Shown here: one piece after another, positions 7,883 through 16,270 of the stretch | How positions within the stretch are numbered: the stretch's first letter is position 1 | Layout: the number at the start of each line of letters is the position of its first letter | Assembly (NCBI GenBank): GCA_023390985.1 | Contig: JAEWBU010000141.1 | Location: 1 to 26,787, forward strand | DNA: 26,787 nt | Source: Pseudomonadota bacterium | Lineage (GTDB): Bacteria; Pseudomonadota; Gammaproteobacteria; Burkholderiales; Burkholderiaceae_C | Reading direction: 5' to 3' | Program-made: the position numbers and the translations under genes | Notes under the pieces: generated by a model | Told to the model about the DNA's origin: nothing | The model's database searches: none | Seen by the model: the letters and a program-made list of their open reading frames with translations, nothing else

Positions 7883-9688
7883 TCAGCCGATGACGATCAC
7901 GCCCTCGCCACCCGCATACAGCCGCTCGACCTCCCCCGCCCTGCGCTGCAGCACCGCGCGCTGGTTGATGTAGCCCTTGTCCGTGATCTCCCCCGCATCC
8001 GCGCTCGGCGGCTGCGCCAGCACCAGCGCCCGTACCGGGCACTGCGACGATCCGCCGCCCTCCTCGCGCAGCTTGCGCAGCGCCGCGCCGATGCGGGACG
8101 CGAGCTCGTCCGACGGCAGGGCCGCGGCGGCCGGCGTGGGGAACACCAGCACGCCGATCTCGTGCCGGTCGTGCCCCGTGACCACCACGTCCTGGGCGAG
8201 CGGCGCGAGCGCCGAGACCACCTTGACGCGCAGCGTTCCCACCGACACCCAGGTGCCGGTGGTGAGCTTGAAGTCCTCGGCCACGCGGCCATTGAACACC
8301 ACGCCGCTCTCCGGATGCGCCTGGTCGGCGAGGAAGCCCGCGTCGCCGATGCAGTAGTAGCCCTCGGCATCGAAGGCCTGCGCCGTGAGGTTCGGCGCAT
8401 CGCGGTAGCCGGGGAAGATGCTGACGCCGCGCACGCGCAGCTCCAGCTTCTCGCCGTTGGGCACGAATTTCATCTCCAGCCCGGGCAGCACGCCGCCAAT
8501 GACGCCCGCCCGGTCCAGCCGCCAGTGCGCGCTGGTGATGGCGGGCGAGGTCTCGGTGGAGCCCCAGGAGGTGGTGAGCCACACATCCTCGCCGCGCACC
8601 TTGCGCGCCAGCGCCTGCAGCCGTTCCCAGGTGGCCTGCGGCAGCGCGGCACCGGCGTAGAAGATCACGCGCAGCCGCGCGAACACCTTGCGCGCGAGTT
8701 CCGGGTCGGCCTCCAGCAGCGGCAGCGCGACGTCGAAGCCGCGCGGCACGTTGAACCAGATGGTGGGCTGCACCTCGGCGAGGTTGGCCAGCGTCTTCTC
8801 GATCAGCCCCGGCGCGGGGCGTCCCTCGTCGATCGCCAGCATGCCGCCGTTGCGCAGCACCATGTGCAGGTTGTGGTTGGCGCCGAAGGTGTGGCTTCAG
8901 GGCAGCCAGTCGACCAGCACCGGCTTCTCCTGGTCGAGGAAGCGCCAGGCCTGCGCGATCATCTGCTGGTTGGCGCAGAGCATCCGGTGCGTGTTGATCA
9001 CCACCTTGGGATGGCCGGTGGAGCCCGAGGTCAGCAGGTACTTGGCGTGCATGTCGGGCGTGATCGCCTCGTAGGCCTGGCGCACGCCCGGCCCTTCCTT
9101 CTTCTCCAGCAGCACGCCGAAGGGCAGCGCGCCCGGATGCTTGTCCGCGCCGCGGCCGAACACGACGGGGCAGCGCAATCCGATGCCGGCCACCGCGGGT
9201 CCGTACACGGCCGCATCGGACGCGTAGACCAGCGCGGGCACCAGCGTCTTGAGGATGCCGTGCACCTTGCCGTGGTCCTGCGTGAGGCGGCAGTACGCGC
9301 TGGAGACGGTGCACACCGGGATGCCCACGTGCATCGCGGCCAGCGCCAGCAGCAGGTGCTCGAGCGCGTTGTCCGAGAGCACGACCACCGGCGCGTGGGG
9401 CGGCAGCTTCATGTCCAGCAGCGACTGCGCGATGCGCCCCACCCGCTCGCGCGTCTCGCGCCAGGTCAGGCGCTGCCAGCCGCCGTCGGCCTGTCGTTCC
9501 GCGAAGGCGGGCGCATCGGGCGTGCGATCGGCCCAGTGCTCCAGCCATTCGCCGATGCAGCGCGCGTACGGCTTGAGCGACTCGGGCGAGCGCAGCACGA
9601 AGCAGCCGTCGTCCAGCGGCACGCGCACCGCGCGCGGCGGTGCCATCAATGAGGGATCGTCCAGCCAGTCCAGCGGCATGTCTTCCAT
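7883..9688 (-). pseudogene. Feruloyl-CoA synthetase-like gene interrupted by an in-frame TGA
   Basis: The frame is continuous over 602 codons except for one TGA at 8897-8899 (codon 264). The N-terminal part ends VDWLP and the remainder starts SHTFGANHNL. In acyl-CoA synthetases of this type the junction is a conserved LPWSHTFG or LPWNHTFG, so the TGA replaces a TGG tryptophan by one base change. All other signatures are intact: P-loop LLTSGSTGHPK, SWGSTETSP, and catalytic-lysine tail GEITDKGYINQRAVL. The intact enzyme would activate ferulate, coumarate or related hydroxycinnamates with ATP and CoA. No ech or vdh gene is nearby. It is either a recent pseudogene, a sequencing error, or a gene with stop-codon readthrough; an internal start at 8863 would give only a 326-aa C-terminal half. 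Confidence 0.85.
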
Positions 9689-9745
9689 CCGATACAGCGA
9701 TGGCGCACTGTACGGTCGGGACCTGCCGGCCGGTGATAGGGAAAG

Positions 9746-10180
9746 TCAGGCTTCGACGCGCGGGCCCGCGGCCATGCGTTCAGGATGCCCGCCCCGTTCG
9801 CGCGGCGTGGGACGCGCCGGCGGCTGCGCATCGAGCGATTCGGCCGAGGCCGAGATCGGCTCCAGCGTTTCGGCATCGAGTTCCAGGCGGATCAACTTCA
9901 CCACGGGCCCCGCCGGCAACTCGCGCGGGATGCGGTTGCGATCGACGTACACGTTGCCCAGGCCCGCGGCGCCGTCCTTGTGCCGGTACACGGGCAGCCA
10001 CTGCACGATGGAATTCGGCTTGAGCCGGAACTTCAGCCCCGGCGCCGCGCGCACCAGGGTGGCGACCGCGATGCTGGGATCCATGTCGGTCCAGCCATCA
10101 TCGTTGGGCGTGACCTGGACGACCTGGCCATCCAGCACCGCGCGGATCAACTCGGCGTTCGGGATGTTCATGTTCGGCAT
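9746..10180 (-). CDS. Hypothetical soluble protein, 144 aa
   Basis: Not assigned to a known enzyme family. The N-terminal 55 residues (NAELIRAVLDGQVVQ...FRLKP) resemble the short 'apply-to-domain' modules seen in some phage-derived hypothetical proteins. The middle (YRHKDGAAGLGNVYVDRNRIPRELP) is basic, and the C-terminus is proline/arginine-rich and probably disordered. No signal peptide or membrane segment is seen. The start at 10180 has only a weak GCGAG ribosome site; ATG at 10171 is an alternative. It lies 57 bases upstream of the interrupted synthetase on the same strand. The phage similarity is an impression from pattern only. Confidence 0.6.
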   Translation of the reverse strand: MPNMNIPNAELIRAVLDGQVVQVTPNDDGWTDMDPSIAVATLVRAAPGLKFRLKPNSIVQWLPVYRHKDGAAGLGNVYVDRNRIPRELPAGPVVKLIRLELDAETLEPISASAESLDAQPPARPTPRERGGHPERMAAGPRVEA

Positions 10181-10254
10181 GCACTCGCAGAGATAGGGAA
10201 ACGAAGCATTGTGGGCAATCCGCGGCGGGGGGTCCCGCTGAGCCAGGGGCCCAC

Positions 10255-10260
10255 TATCCT
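10255..10260 (+). promoter_or_regulatory. Possible -10 element TATCCT for a leaderless gene
   Basis: TATCCT lies six bases before the GTG at 10267, which has no ribosome site. Spacing fits transcription starting at the start codon. No convincing -35 was seen. Confidence 0.25.
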
Positions 10261-10266
10261 GCGCGG

Positions 10267-10479
10267 GTGGAAATACGGGTGGAACTCGATGCCGCCGCGC
10301 AGGCCGATCCCGCGGTGGTCTGGTTCGGCAGCCGTCGCCTGCCGGTGCTCGCGGTGCTCGACCGCTGGTGGGGACCCGGCATGCGCTGGTGGAAAGTGGA
10401 GACGGACGACGGTCCGTACATCCTGCGGCGTTCGGAACACGACCGCCAGTGGGAACTGGCGGCGGTGCCGCGCGGCTGA
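10267..10479 (+). CDS. Small DUF6504-like protein, 70 aa
   Basis: Begins with GTG. The pattern VWFGSRRLPVLAVLDRWW...WWKVETDDGPYILRR...WEL resembles DUF6504: a beta-rich fold with conserved tryptophans and a central LDRW motif. In other bacteria DUF6504 genes often sit with the ImuB/DnaE2 translesion-synthesis cassette. No such genes are in this window. The frame is compact, tryptophan-rich and ends just two bases before the stop of the convergent DUF2061 gene, consistent with a real gene. Family assignment is from remembered consensus, so moderate confidence. Confidence 0.6.
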   Translation: MEIRVELDAAAQADPAVVWFGSRRLPVLAVLDRWWGPGMRWWKVETDDGPYILRRSEHDRQWELAAVPRG

Positions 10480-10481
10480 GC

Positions 10482-10895
10482 TCACGCCGCGGCGGCTGCG
10501 ACCGGGGGTGCCGACCGGCGCTCCCACCAGCGGCTGAAGAAGTGGTGCGCGACGGCGTTGGCCAGCGGCTCGGCGACGGCGTACGCGCCGGCCGCGATCC
10601 AGCTGCCGGTGAGCGCCCACCCCACGGCGATCGCCACCATCAGGTGCGACGCCGCCAGCGAACCCGACAGCAGCAGCGCGCGACGACGCGGCGTCAGTTC
10701 CGCGCGGCCCAGGAATTTCTCGAGGTTGTGCGCGACCAGCGTGTTGACCGTGGGCTCGACGAAGGCCAGCAACCCGCCCAGCACGAAGGCGCCGGTGAAT
10801 GCCCAGCCCAACAGGACAGCGATGGCCAGATGGATGACCGCGAAGGCGGCGGTCTTGGCGACGGATGAGTTGGCGGCGACGGGGCGGAAGCGCAT
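10482..10895 (-). CDS. DUF2061-type membrane protein, tandem duplicate, 137 aa
   Basis: Two similar halves are visible. Residues about 13-60 (KTAAFAVIHLAIAVLLGWAFTG...EPTVNTLVAHNLEKFLGR) and about 75-125 (SLAASHLMVAIAVGWALTG...EPLANAVAHHFFSRWWER) share the layout H-x(8)-GWA-x-TG...EP-x(2)-N-x(2)-AH. This matches DUF2061, a small inner-membrane family of unknown function that often occurs as a duplicate. About four membrane segments are expected. It converges on the 70-aa gene with two bases between the stop codons. Confidence 0.8.
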   Translation of the reverse strand: MRFRPVAANSSVAKTAAFAVIHLAIAVLLGWAFTGAFVLGGLLAFVEPTVNTLVAHNLEKFLGRAELTPRRRALLLSGSLAASHLMVAIAVGWALTGSWIAAGAYAVAEPLANAVAHHFFSRWWERRSAPPVAAAAA

Positions 10896-11015
10896 GCCGT
10901 CATTGTCGGGATGAATGCCGCCGGGCGGGATTGGACTTCCCGATGGCGGCGATTGCCTCGCCCACGAAACGGCCGAGCTGGGCCATCATGGAGCCCTGAG
11001 CGAGGAGGACCCCGG

Positions 11016-11555
11016 ATGACCCTGCCCAAGGTTGAGTTGCGCTGCCCGTTCTGCCATGCGGTGCTGGCGCCGCACGTCACCGTGTGCCATCGCTGCCGCG
11101 CGGAGCGGCGCACGCGCAAGGGCATGTCGGTCCTGGGCTTCCGGCTGTTCGCGGCGAGCTGGCTCGCGCTCGCGCTGCCGATCATGGCGGCCGCCTGCTA
11201 CCTCGGCTTCGCGCCCTGGGGGCCGACGGGCGTGCCGCCCGCTTACGCCATGGCACTGATCGGCGCCAAGCCGTCGGCGCCGGACCGGTGCCGCGTCGAG
11301 GTGACCGGGCCGGACGGCCGCAAGTCGGCCTGGCTGGCGGAGGGGCCGTGCGCACCGGCGTCTCCCACTTCCGCCGCCCAGGAAGGCGGTTCCCAAGCGC
11401 AGGCTTCGCTCACCCAGAAACGACTGGCGACCGCGCTGCACTCCACGTTGTGCGTGCTCGCGGGCCTGCTGCTCAGCGCGGGGTTCGTTCCGCTGCTGCG
11501 CCTGGCCTTCCTGCGCAAGGCCAGTCCGAGCTGGGTGCGGCGGGCCGCGGCCTGA
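11016..11555 (+). CDS. Zinc-ribbon membrane protein, 179 aa
   Basis: An N-terminal rubredoxin-like knuckle pair CPFC (residues 10-13) and CHRC (24-27) should bind one zinc. A membrane segment (about 43-65) and a second near the C-terminus (about 142-162) flank a soluble loop with two cysteines. A strong GAGGAGG ribosome site at 11002-11008 fixes the ATG at 11016. Function unknown. The stop codon TGA (11553-11555) abuts the stop of the convergent downstream gene with no base between them. Confidence 0.8.
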   Translation: MTLPKVELRCPFCHAVLAPHVTVCHRCRAERRTRKGMSVLGFRLFAASWLALALPIMAAACYLGFAPWGPTGVPPAYAMALIGAKPSAPDRCRVEVTGPDGRKSAWLAEGPCAPASPTSAAQEGGSQAQASLTQKRLATALHSTLCVLAGLLLSAGFVPLLRLAFLRKASPSWVRRAAA

Positions 11556-11918
11556 TCAGCGCGGCGGCCCGAGCGCCGCGTCGGCCTGGCATTTCTGCTC
11601 GGCCTGCTGCAGCAAACGATTGAGCCGCTCGGCCTCGAGGGGCGGCAACTCGCATTCGGCGTGGCCGTCGGACAAGCCGCGTTCGGCCAGCACGCTGCAG
11701 GCGGCGGCCCAGCGCACGTCGTGCAGCATCAGCGCGCCCTCGGCGCACAGCGCCAGCGTGGGGGCGTCCAGGCGGGCGACCTGGGACTCACGCTTCCTCG
11801 CGTACTCCACGGACAGCGCGATGCCGAGCAGCACGAACACGATCACGGCCGCTGCGAGCAGGACCGCAGGTAGGCGATGCCCATTGGAGAAGGCGGGCCG
11901 GTGGAGCGTGACGCGCAT
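11556..11918 (-). CDS. Single-span membrane protein of unknown function, 120 aa
   Basis: One N-terminal membrane segment (LPAVLLAAAVIVFVLLGIALSV, about 17-38) is followed by a roughly 80-residue soluble domain. That domain has three cysteines (CAEG, ACSV, CELP) plus a fourth near the end (KCQAD), and a helix LEAERLNRLLQQAEQKC. The layout suggests a membrane-anchored periplasmic domain with possible disulfides. No family is recognised. It is divergent from the membrane protein at 12012. Confidence 0.65.
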   Translation of the reverse strand: MRVTLHRPAFSNGHRLPAVLLAAAVIVFVLLGIALSVEYARKRESQVARLDAPTLALCAEGALMLHDVRWAAACSVLAERGLSDGHAECELPPLEAERLNRLLQQAEQKCQADAALGPPR

Positions 11919-11975
11919 GTCCCCATGCTAGGCCGATCGGACAACTTCCTTAAGCGTTCGCCGCTCATCCGTTCC

Positions 11976-11981
11976 TACAAT
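11976..11981 (+). promoter_or_regulatory. Possible -10 element TACAAT
   Basis: TACAAT differs from the TATAAT consensus at one position and stands out in GC-rich sequence. It would give a transcript with a leader of roughly 24 bases containing the AGGAGAGG ribosome site of the gene at 12012. No good -35 at normal spacing. Confidence 0.35.
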
Positions 11982-12011
11982 TCCGGCCATGACTCATCAG
12001 GAGAGGAACGA

Positions 12012-12392
12012 ATGAGCGGACTCACCGCCATCCGGATGGCCGCGCTCATCGCGATCGGCTATGGCTTGTGGGTGCTCTTCGGCGGGCCGGTGCGGTTCGG
12101 CGCGGGTGCCGAGGCGCTGACGATGCGGGTGAGCCTGACCAGCCCGGTGACCTGGCTGGTCGGCCTCATGGCGCTGATCATCGGTTGCTCGCTGTGGATG
12201 CGCTTCGCGTGGGCGTGGTGGCTGGGACTGGCGGCCGCGCTGTTCCAGCTCTGGCGCATCCTCTACCCGATGTTCGCCAAGGCCGGCCTGCCGCGCCTGC
12301 CGGGCGCGTTCACGCTGCTGGTGATCTTCCTGCTGCTGGTGTTCGTGATCCTGCTGTTCATGCCGAAGGCGCGGGCGGCCTGCAGTCGCTGA
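12012..12392 (+). CDS. Small multi-span membrane protein, 126 aa
   Basis: About four hydrophobic segments are visible (near 8-25, 46-64, 66-84 and 101-120) with almost no soluble parts. A clear ribosome site, AGGAGAGG, ends six bases before the ATG at 12012. Function unknown. Its 3' end is followed at once by an inverted pair of palindromic repeats that separates it from the convergent E3 gene. Confidence 0.75.
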   Translation: MSGLTAIRMAALIAIGYGLWVLFGGPVRFGAGAEALTMRVSLTSPVTWLVGLMALIIGCSLWMRFAWAWWLGLAAALFQLWRILYPMFAKAGLPRLPGAFTLLVIFLLLVFVILLFMPKARAACSR

Positions 12393-12395
12393 AGG

Positions 12396-12476
12396 AAAGC
12401 ACTGGATTCCCGCCTTCGCGGGAATGACGGGAGGGGGATGTCGTCATCCCCGCGAAGGCGGGGATCCAGTGCTCCC
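12396..12476. repeat. Inverted pair of palindromic repeats (REP-like)
   Basis: Forward copy 12396-12429 has stem ATTCCCGC/GCGGGAAT; inverted copy 12442-12476 has stem ATCCCCGC/GCGGGGAT; both have the same CTTC/GAAG loop; the spacer is 12 bases. The flanks AGCACTGG and CCAGTGCTCCC are complementary too, so the whole unit could fold into one long hairpin. It lies between convergent genes. Confidence 0.92.
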
Positions 12477-12490
12477 GGCTTCGTTCGCCG

Positions 12491-13888
12491 TCAGATGTGC
12501 AGCGCGTGCCCCAACGCCCGCAGCGCACTCTCCTGCACCGCCTCCCCCAGCGTCGGATGCGCGTGGATGATGCCCGCCACGTCCTCCAGCCGCGCGCCCA
12601 TCTCGATCGCGTAGCAGAACGCCGCCGACAGCTCCGACACGCCCTGCCCCACCGCCTGCCAGCCCAGCACCTGGTGCGTGTCGGGGCGGGCCACCACGCG
12701 CACGAAGCCCTCGGTGCCCTCCATGCTGAGCGCACGGCCGTTGGCGGCGAAGGGGAACGAGGCCACCTTCACGTCCAGGCCGCGCGCTTCGGCTTCATCG
12801 GGCGTGAGGCCCGCGACCACCAGCTCGGGATCGGTGAAGCAGACCGCCGGGATCGCCATCGGCTCGAACCTGCGGCGCCGTCCCGCGACGATCTCCGCCA
12901 CCATCTCGCCCTGCGCCATCGCGCGGTGCGCCAGCATCGGCTCGCCGGTGAGGTCACCGATCGCCCAGACGTTGCGCATCGAGGTGCGGCACTGCTCGTC
13001 CACCTTCACGGCGCGGCCGGCCATGTCCAGCTGCAGCGATTCGAGGCCGAAGCCCCCGGTGCGCGGCACGCGGCCCACGGCCACCAGCACCTTGTCGGCG
13101 GGCAGGACGAACTCGTCGGCCTGGCTGCTGCGCACGCGCAGGCCGTCGCCCGAATCGGCCAGCCCCTCGGCCTTGCAGTTCAGGTGCAGCGTGATGCCCA
13201 GGCGCCGCAGCGAGGCCAGCACGGGTTGCGTGAGCTCCTCGTCGTAGCCGGGCAGGATGCGGCTCGCCGCTTCCACCACGGCCACCTCCGCGCCCAGCTT
13301 GCGCCAGGCGATGCCCAGCTCCAGCCCGATGTAGCCGGCGCCGACCACCACCAGATGGCGCGGCGTCTGGGTGAGCGCGAGCGCCTCGGTGGACGTGATC
13401 ACCGGCCCGCCCACCGGCAGGTTCGGCAGGTCCGCGGCGACCGAGCCGGTGGCCAGCAGCAGGTGCTCGCAGGTGATGCGCAGAGGCTCCCCCTCGTGCG
13501 TGGCCACGTCCACGGTCTTGCCGTCGACGACAGTCGCCCAGCCCTTGACCACCTGCACGCCGGCCTTGCGCAGCAGCGCACCGACGCCGCCGGTCAGCTT
13601 GCCGACGACGCCGTCCTTCCAGCGCAGCGCCTGCGGCAGGTCGAGCGTCGGGTCCTGCACGCGGATGCCCAGCGGGTTGTCACCGGTGAAGCGGTGCGCG
13701 CGCTCGAACTCGCCGGCCAGGTGGATCAGTGCTTTCGAAGGAATGCAGCCCACGTTGAGGCAGGTGCCGCCGAGCGCCTCGCCTTCCACCAGCACGGTGG
13801 GAATGCCCAGCTGGCCCGCGCGGATGGCCGCGATGTAGCCGCCCGGACCGCCGCCGATCACCAGCAGCGTCTTGCTCAATGTCTTCAT
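12491..13888 (-). CDS. lpdA: Dihydrolipoyl dehydrogenase (E3), 465 aa
   Basis: Reoxidises the dihydrolipoyl group of the E2 subunit and passes electrons via FAD to NAD+. Visible are the FAD-binding GGGPGG near residue 12, the redox pair C43/C48 in GGTCLNVGCIPSK, the NAD-binding GAGYIGLELG near residue 176, a second FAD motif (AIGDLTGEPMLAHRA), and the catalytic H444/E449 in HPTLGE near the C-terminus. Length is normal. Last gene of a four-gene operon, seven bases after the E2 stop, so it is probably the E3 dedicated to the branched-chain complex rather than the pyruvate complex. Confidence 0.96.
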   Translation of the reverse strand: MKTLSKTLLVIGGGPGGYIAAIRAGQLGIPTVLVEGEALGGTCLNVGCIPSKALIHLAGEFERAHRFTGDNPLGIRVQDPTLDLPQALRWKDGVVGKLTGGVGALLRKAGVQVVKGWATVVDGKTVDVATHEGEPLRITCEHLLLATGSVAADLPNLPVGGPVITSTEALALTQTPRHLVVVGAGYIGLELGIAWRKLGAEVAVVEAASRILPGYDEELTQPVLASLRRLGITLHLNCKAEGLADSGDGLRVRSSQADEFVLPADKVLVAVGRVPRTGGFGLESLQLDMAGRAVKVDEQCRTSMRNVWAIGDLTGEPMLAHRAMAQGEMVAEIVAGRRRRFEPMAIPAVCFTDPELVVAGLTPDEAEARGLDVKVASFPFAANGRALSMEGTEGFVRVVARPDTHQVLGWQAVGQGVSELSAAFCYAIEMGARLEDVAGIIHAHPTLGEAVQESALRALGHALHI

Positions 13889-13895
13889 CGTCGGC

Positions 13896-15203
13896 TCACT
13901 CCACGAACAGAAGCGCGGGGGTTTCCAGCAGCGCGCGGATGGCCTGGATGAAGCGGGCGGCGTCCATGCCGTCGACCACGCGGTGGTCGAACGAGGACGA
14001 CAGGTTCACCAGCTGCCGCTTGACGATCGCGTCGCCGACGTAGGTCGGGCGCGCCACGATGCGGTTGACGCCGATGATGGCCACCTCGGGATGGTTGATC
14101 ACCGGCGTGGTGACGATGCCGCCCAGCGGGCCCAGGCTGCTGAGGGTGATCGTCGAGCCCTGCAGCTCGTCGCGCCCGGCCTTGCCGGAGCGCGCGGCCT
14201 CCGCCAGGCGCGCGATCTCCTTCGCGAAGGCCCACAGGTCCATGGCCTCGGCATGCCGCAGCACCGGCACCATCAGGCCCGCGTCCGTCTGCGTCGCCAT
14301 GCCCAGGTGCACCGGCTCGTGGCGCGTGACGATGCCTGCGTCGTCGTCGAAGCGGGCGTTCATCTGCGGGAAGTCCTCCAGCGCGATCACCACGGCGCGC
14401 GCGATGAAGGGCAGCACGGTGAGCTTGCCGCGCGCGGCGCCGTGGCGCTCGTTCAGCCGGGCACGCAGCGTCTCCAGCTCGGTGACGTCGATCTCCTCGA
14501 CGTAGCTGAAGTGCGGAATGCGGCGCTTGGCTTCCTGCATCTTCTGCGCGATCTTGCGCCGCAGGCCGATTACCGGAATGGCGTGCTCGCCCTGCTTCTG
14601 CCGCAGGCGCGGGCCGCTGGCCGGCTGCGCTTGCCCGCGCGAAGCGAGGTACACGTCCAGGTCGGAGTGCTCGATGCGTCCCGCGGGACCGCTGCCGTGC
14701 ACGAACTGCAGTTCGATGCCCAGCTCCCAGGCGCGGCGGCGCACGGCCGGCGACGCGATCGGCCGATCGCCCGGATCGCGACGCGGGGGCGGCGTGGCCT
14801 GCGGAGGCTCCGAAGGAGGAGCCGTGGTCCGTTGCGCTTCCACCGCGGGCGCCGGCGGCGCCACCGCCACCGGGTTCTCGCGCGTGATGTCGTCCTTGCG
14901 GTCGGGCGGCACGCCGGCCGTGGCTTTCGCGGGCGCGGCGGCCGGCTTCAGGTTGCCCTCGCCCGCCACCTCGATGCGCACCAGCTCCGCGCCCACCGCC
15001 ATCAACTGCCCCGGCTGGCCGCCGAGCTCCATCACCTTCCCCGCCACCGGCGACGGGATCTCCACCGTCGCCTTGTCGGTCATCACGTCGGCGACGACCT
15101 GGTCTTCCTTCACCTCGTCGCCCGGCTTCACGTGCCATTCGACGAGTTCCACTTCCGCGATGCCCTCGCCGATGTCGGGCATCCTGATCGCGTAGATCCC
15201 CAT
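13896..15203 (-). CDS. bkdB: Branched-chain 2-oxoacid dehydrogenase E2 (dihydrolipoyl acyltransferase), 435 aa
   Basis: Transfers the branched acyl group from E1 to CoA. One N-terminal lipoyl domain has the lipoylated lysine K44 in MTDKATVEIP. A proline/alanine-rich linker follows, then the peripheral subunit-binding domain at about 148-186 (ASPAVRRRAWELGIEL...GPAGRIEHSDLDVYL). The acyltransferase domain ends with catalytic H407 and D411 in DHRVVDG. Start at 15203 is three bases after the E1beta stop, and the mature sequence begins immediately with the lipoyl fold. A single lipoyl domain and the operon context favour the branched-chain complex. Confidence 0.95.
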   Translation of the reverse strand: MGIYAIRMPDIGEGIAEVELVEWHVKPGDEVKEDQVVADVMTDKATVEIPSPVAGKVMELGGQPGQLMAVGAELVRIEVAGEGNLKPAAAPAKATAGVPPDRKDDITRENPVAVAPPAPAVEAQRTTAPPSEPPQATPPPRRDPGDRPIASPAVRRRAWELGIELQFVHGSGPAGRIEHSDLDVYLASRGQAQPASGPRLRQKQGEHAIPVIGLRRKIAQKMQEAKRRIPHFSYVEEIDVTELETLRARLNERHGAARGKLTVLPFIARAVVIALEDFPQMNARFDDDAGIVTRHEPVHLGMATQTDAGLMVPVLRHAEAMDLWAFAKEIARLAEAARSGKAGRDELQGSTITLSSLGPLGGIVTTPVINHPEVAIIGVNRIVARPTYVGDAIVKRQLVNLSSSFDHRVVDGMDAARFIQAIRALLETPALLFVE

Positions 15204-15206
15204 GGT

Positions 15207-16268
15207 TCAGCCCTCCATCACGCGCTTGTAGGCCGCGGCGATGCGGTCCGGTCCGGGGAAGTACGCCCACTCCTGCGCATGCGGGTACGGCGTGTCCCAA
15301 CCCGTCACGCGCTCGATCGGCGCCTCCAGGTGGTAGAAGCAGTGCTCCTGCACCAGCGCCGACAGCTCGGCGCCGAAGCCGCTGGTGCGGGTCGCCTCAT
15401 GCACGATCACGCAGCGGCCGGTCTTCTTCACCGACTCGATGACCGTGTCGATGTCCATCGGCCAGATCGAGCGCAGGTCGATGATCTCGGCGTCCACGCC
15501 GCTTTCGCGCGCGGCGCATTCGGCCACCCACGTCATGGTGCCGTAGGTGATCACCGTCAGCTGCGAGCCGGGCCGGAACACCGACGCGGTATCCAGCGGC
15601 ACGCGGTAGTAGCCCTCGGGCACGTTGCCGAGTTCGTGCTTGCTCCAGGGCACCACCGGCCGGTCGTGGTGGCCGTCGAACGGGCCGTTGTACAGGCGCT
15701 TGGGCTCCAGGAAGATCACCGGGTCGTCGCATTCGATCGCCGAGATCAAGAGGCCCTTGGCGTCGTACGGATTGCTCGGCATCACGGTGCGCAGGCCACA
15801 GACGTGCGTGAACAGCGCCTCCGGGCTCTGGCTGTGGGTCTGTCCGCCGTAGATGCCCCCGCCGCAGGGCATGCGCACCGTGATCGGGCAGGTGAAGTCG
15901 CCGGCCGAACGGAACCGCAGGCGCGCCGCCTCCGACACGATCTGGTCGCTGGCCGGATAGAAGTAGTCGGCGAACTGGATCTCCGCCACCGGCCGCAGCC
16001 CGTAGGCGGCCATGCCCACGGCCACGCCGACGATGCCGCCTTCGCTGATCGGCGTGTCGAAGCAGCGCGGCTTGCCGTACTTGGCCTGCAGGCCCTCGGT
16101 GACGCGGAACACGCCGCCGAAGTAGCCCACGTCCTGGCCGAACACGACCACGCTGTCGTCGCGTTCCATCATCACGTCCATGGCCGAGCGCAGGGCCTGG
16201 ATCATGGTCATCGGCTTCATCGCGCCGGCATCGGCCGCGAGATGCTCTTGTCGGGTCTTGGTCAGCAT
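15207..16268 (-). CDS. bkdA2: Branched-chain 2-oxoacid dehydrogenase E1 beta subunit, 353 aa
   Basis: Forms the alpha2beta2 TPP-dependent decarboxylase with the E1 alpha subunit. Recognisable blocks are MIQALRSAMDVMMERD, VFGQDVGYFGGVFRVTEGL, DTPISEGGIVGVAVGMAAYG (containing the TPP-activating glutamate), RMPCGGGIYGGQTHSQSPEA and the C-terminal VIVHEATRTSGFGAEL. The ATG at 16268 is two bases after the E1alpha stop; a second methionine (residue 17) would also keep the conserved domain. Translational coupling within the operon is likely. Confidence 0.95.
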   Translation of the reverse strand: MLTKTRQEHLAADAGAMKPMTMIQALRSAMDVMMERDDSVVVFGQDVGYFGGVFRVTEGLQAKYGKPRCFDTPISEGGIVGVAVGMAAYGLRPVAEIQFADYFYPASDQIVSEAARLRFRSAGDFTCPITVRMPCGGGIYGGQTHSQSPEALFTHVCGLRTVMPSNPYDAKGLLISAIECDDPVIFLEPKRLYNGPFDGHHDRPVVPWSKHELGNVPEGYYRVPLDTASVFRPGSQLTVITYGTMTWVAECAARESGVDAEIIDLRSIWPMDIDTVIESVKKTGRCVIVHEATRTSGFGAELSALVQEHCFYHLEAPIERVTGWDTPYPHAQEWAYFPGPDRIAAAYKRVMEG

Positions 16269-16270
16269 GC

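Noticed and set aside
8864..8896. Frameshift or insertion as the cause of the break in the feruloyl-CoA synthetase-like gene
   Set aside because: Both halves are in the same frame and join without a missing or extra residue around the TGA, so a single base substitution explains it.
8897..8899. TGA read as selenocysteine
   Set aside because: The family has tryptophan, not cysteine, at this position.
11949..11954. CTTAAG as another PmrA/QseB box
   Set aside because: Only a single hexamer is present; no partner lies five bases away on either side.
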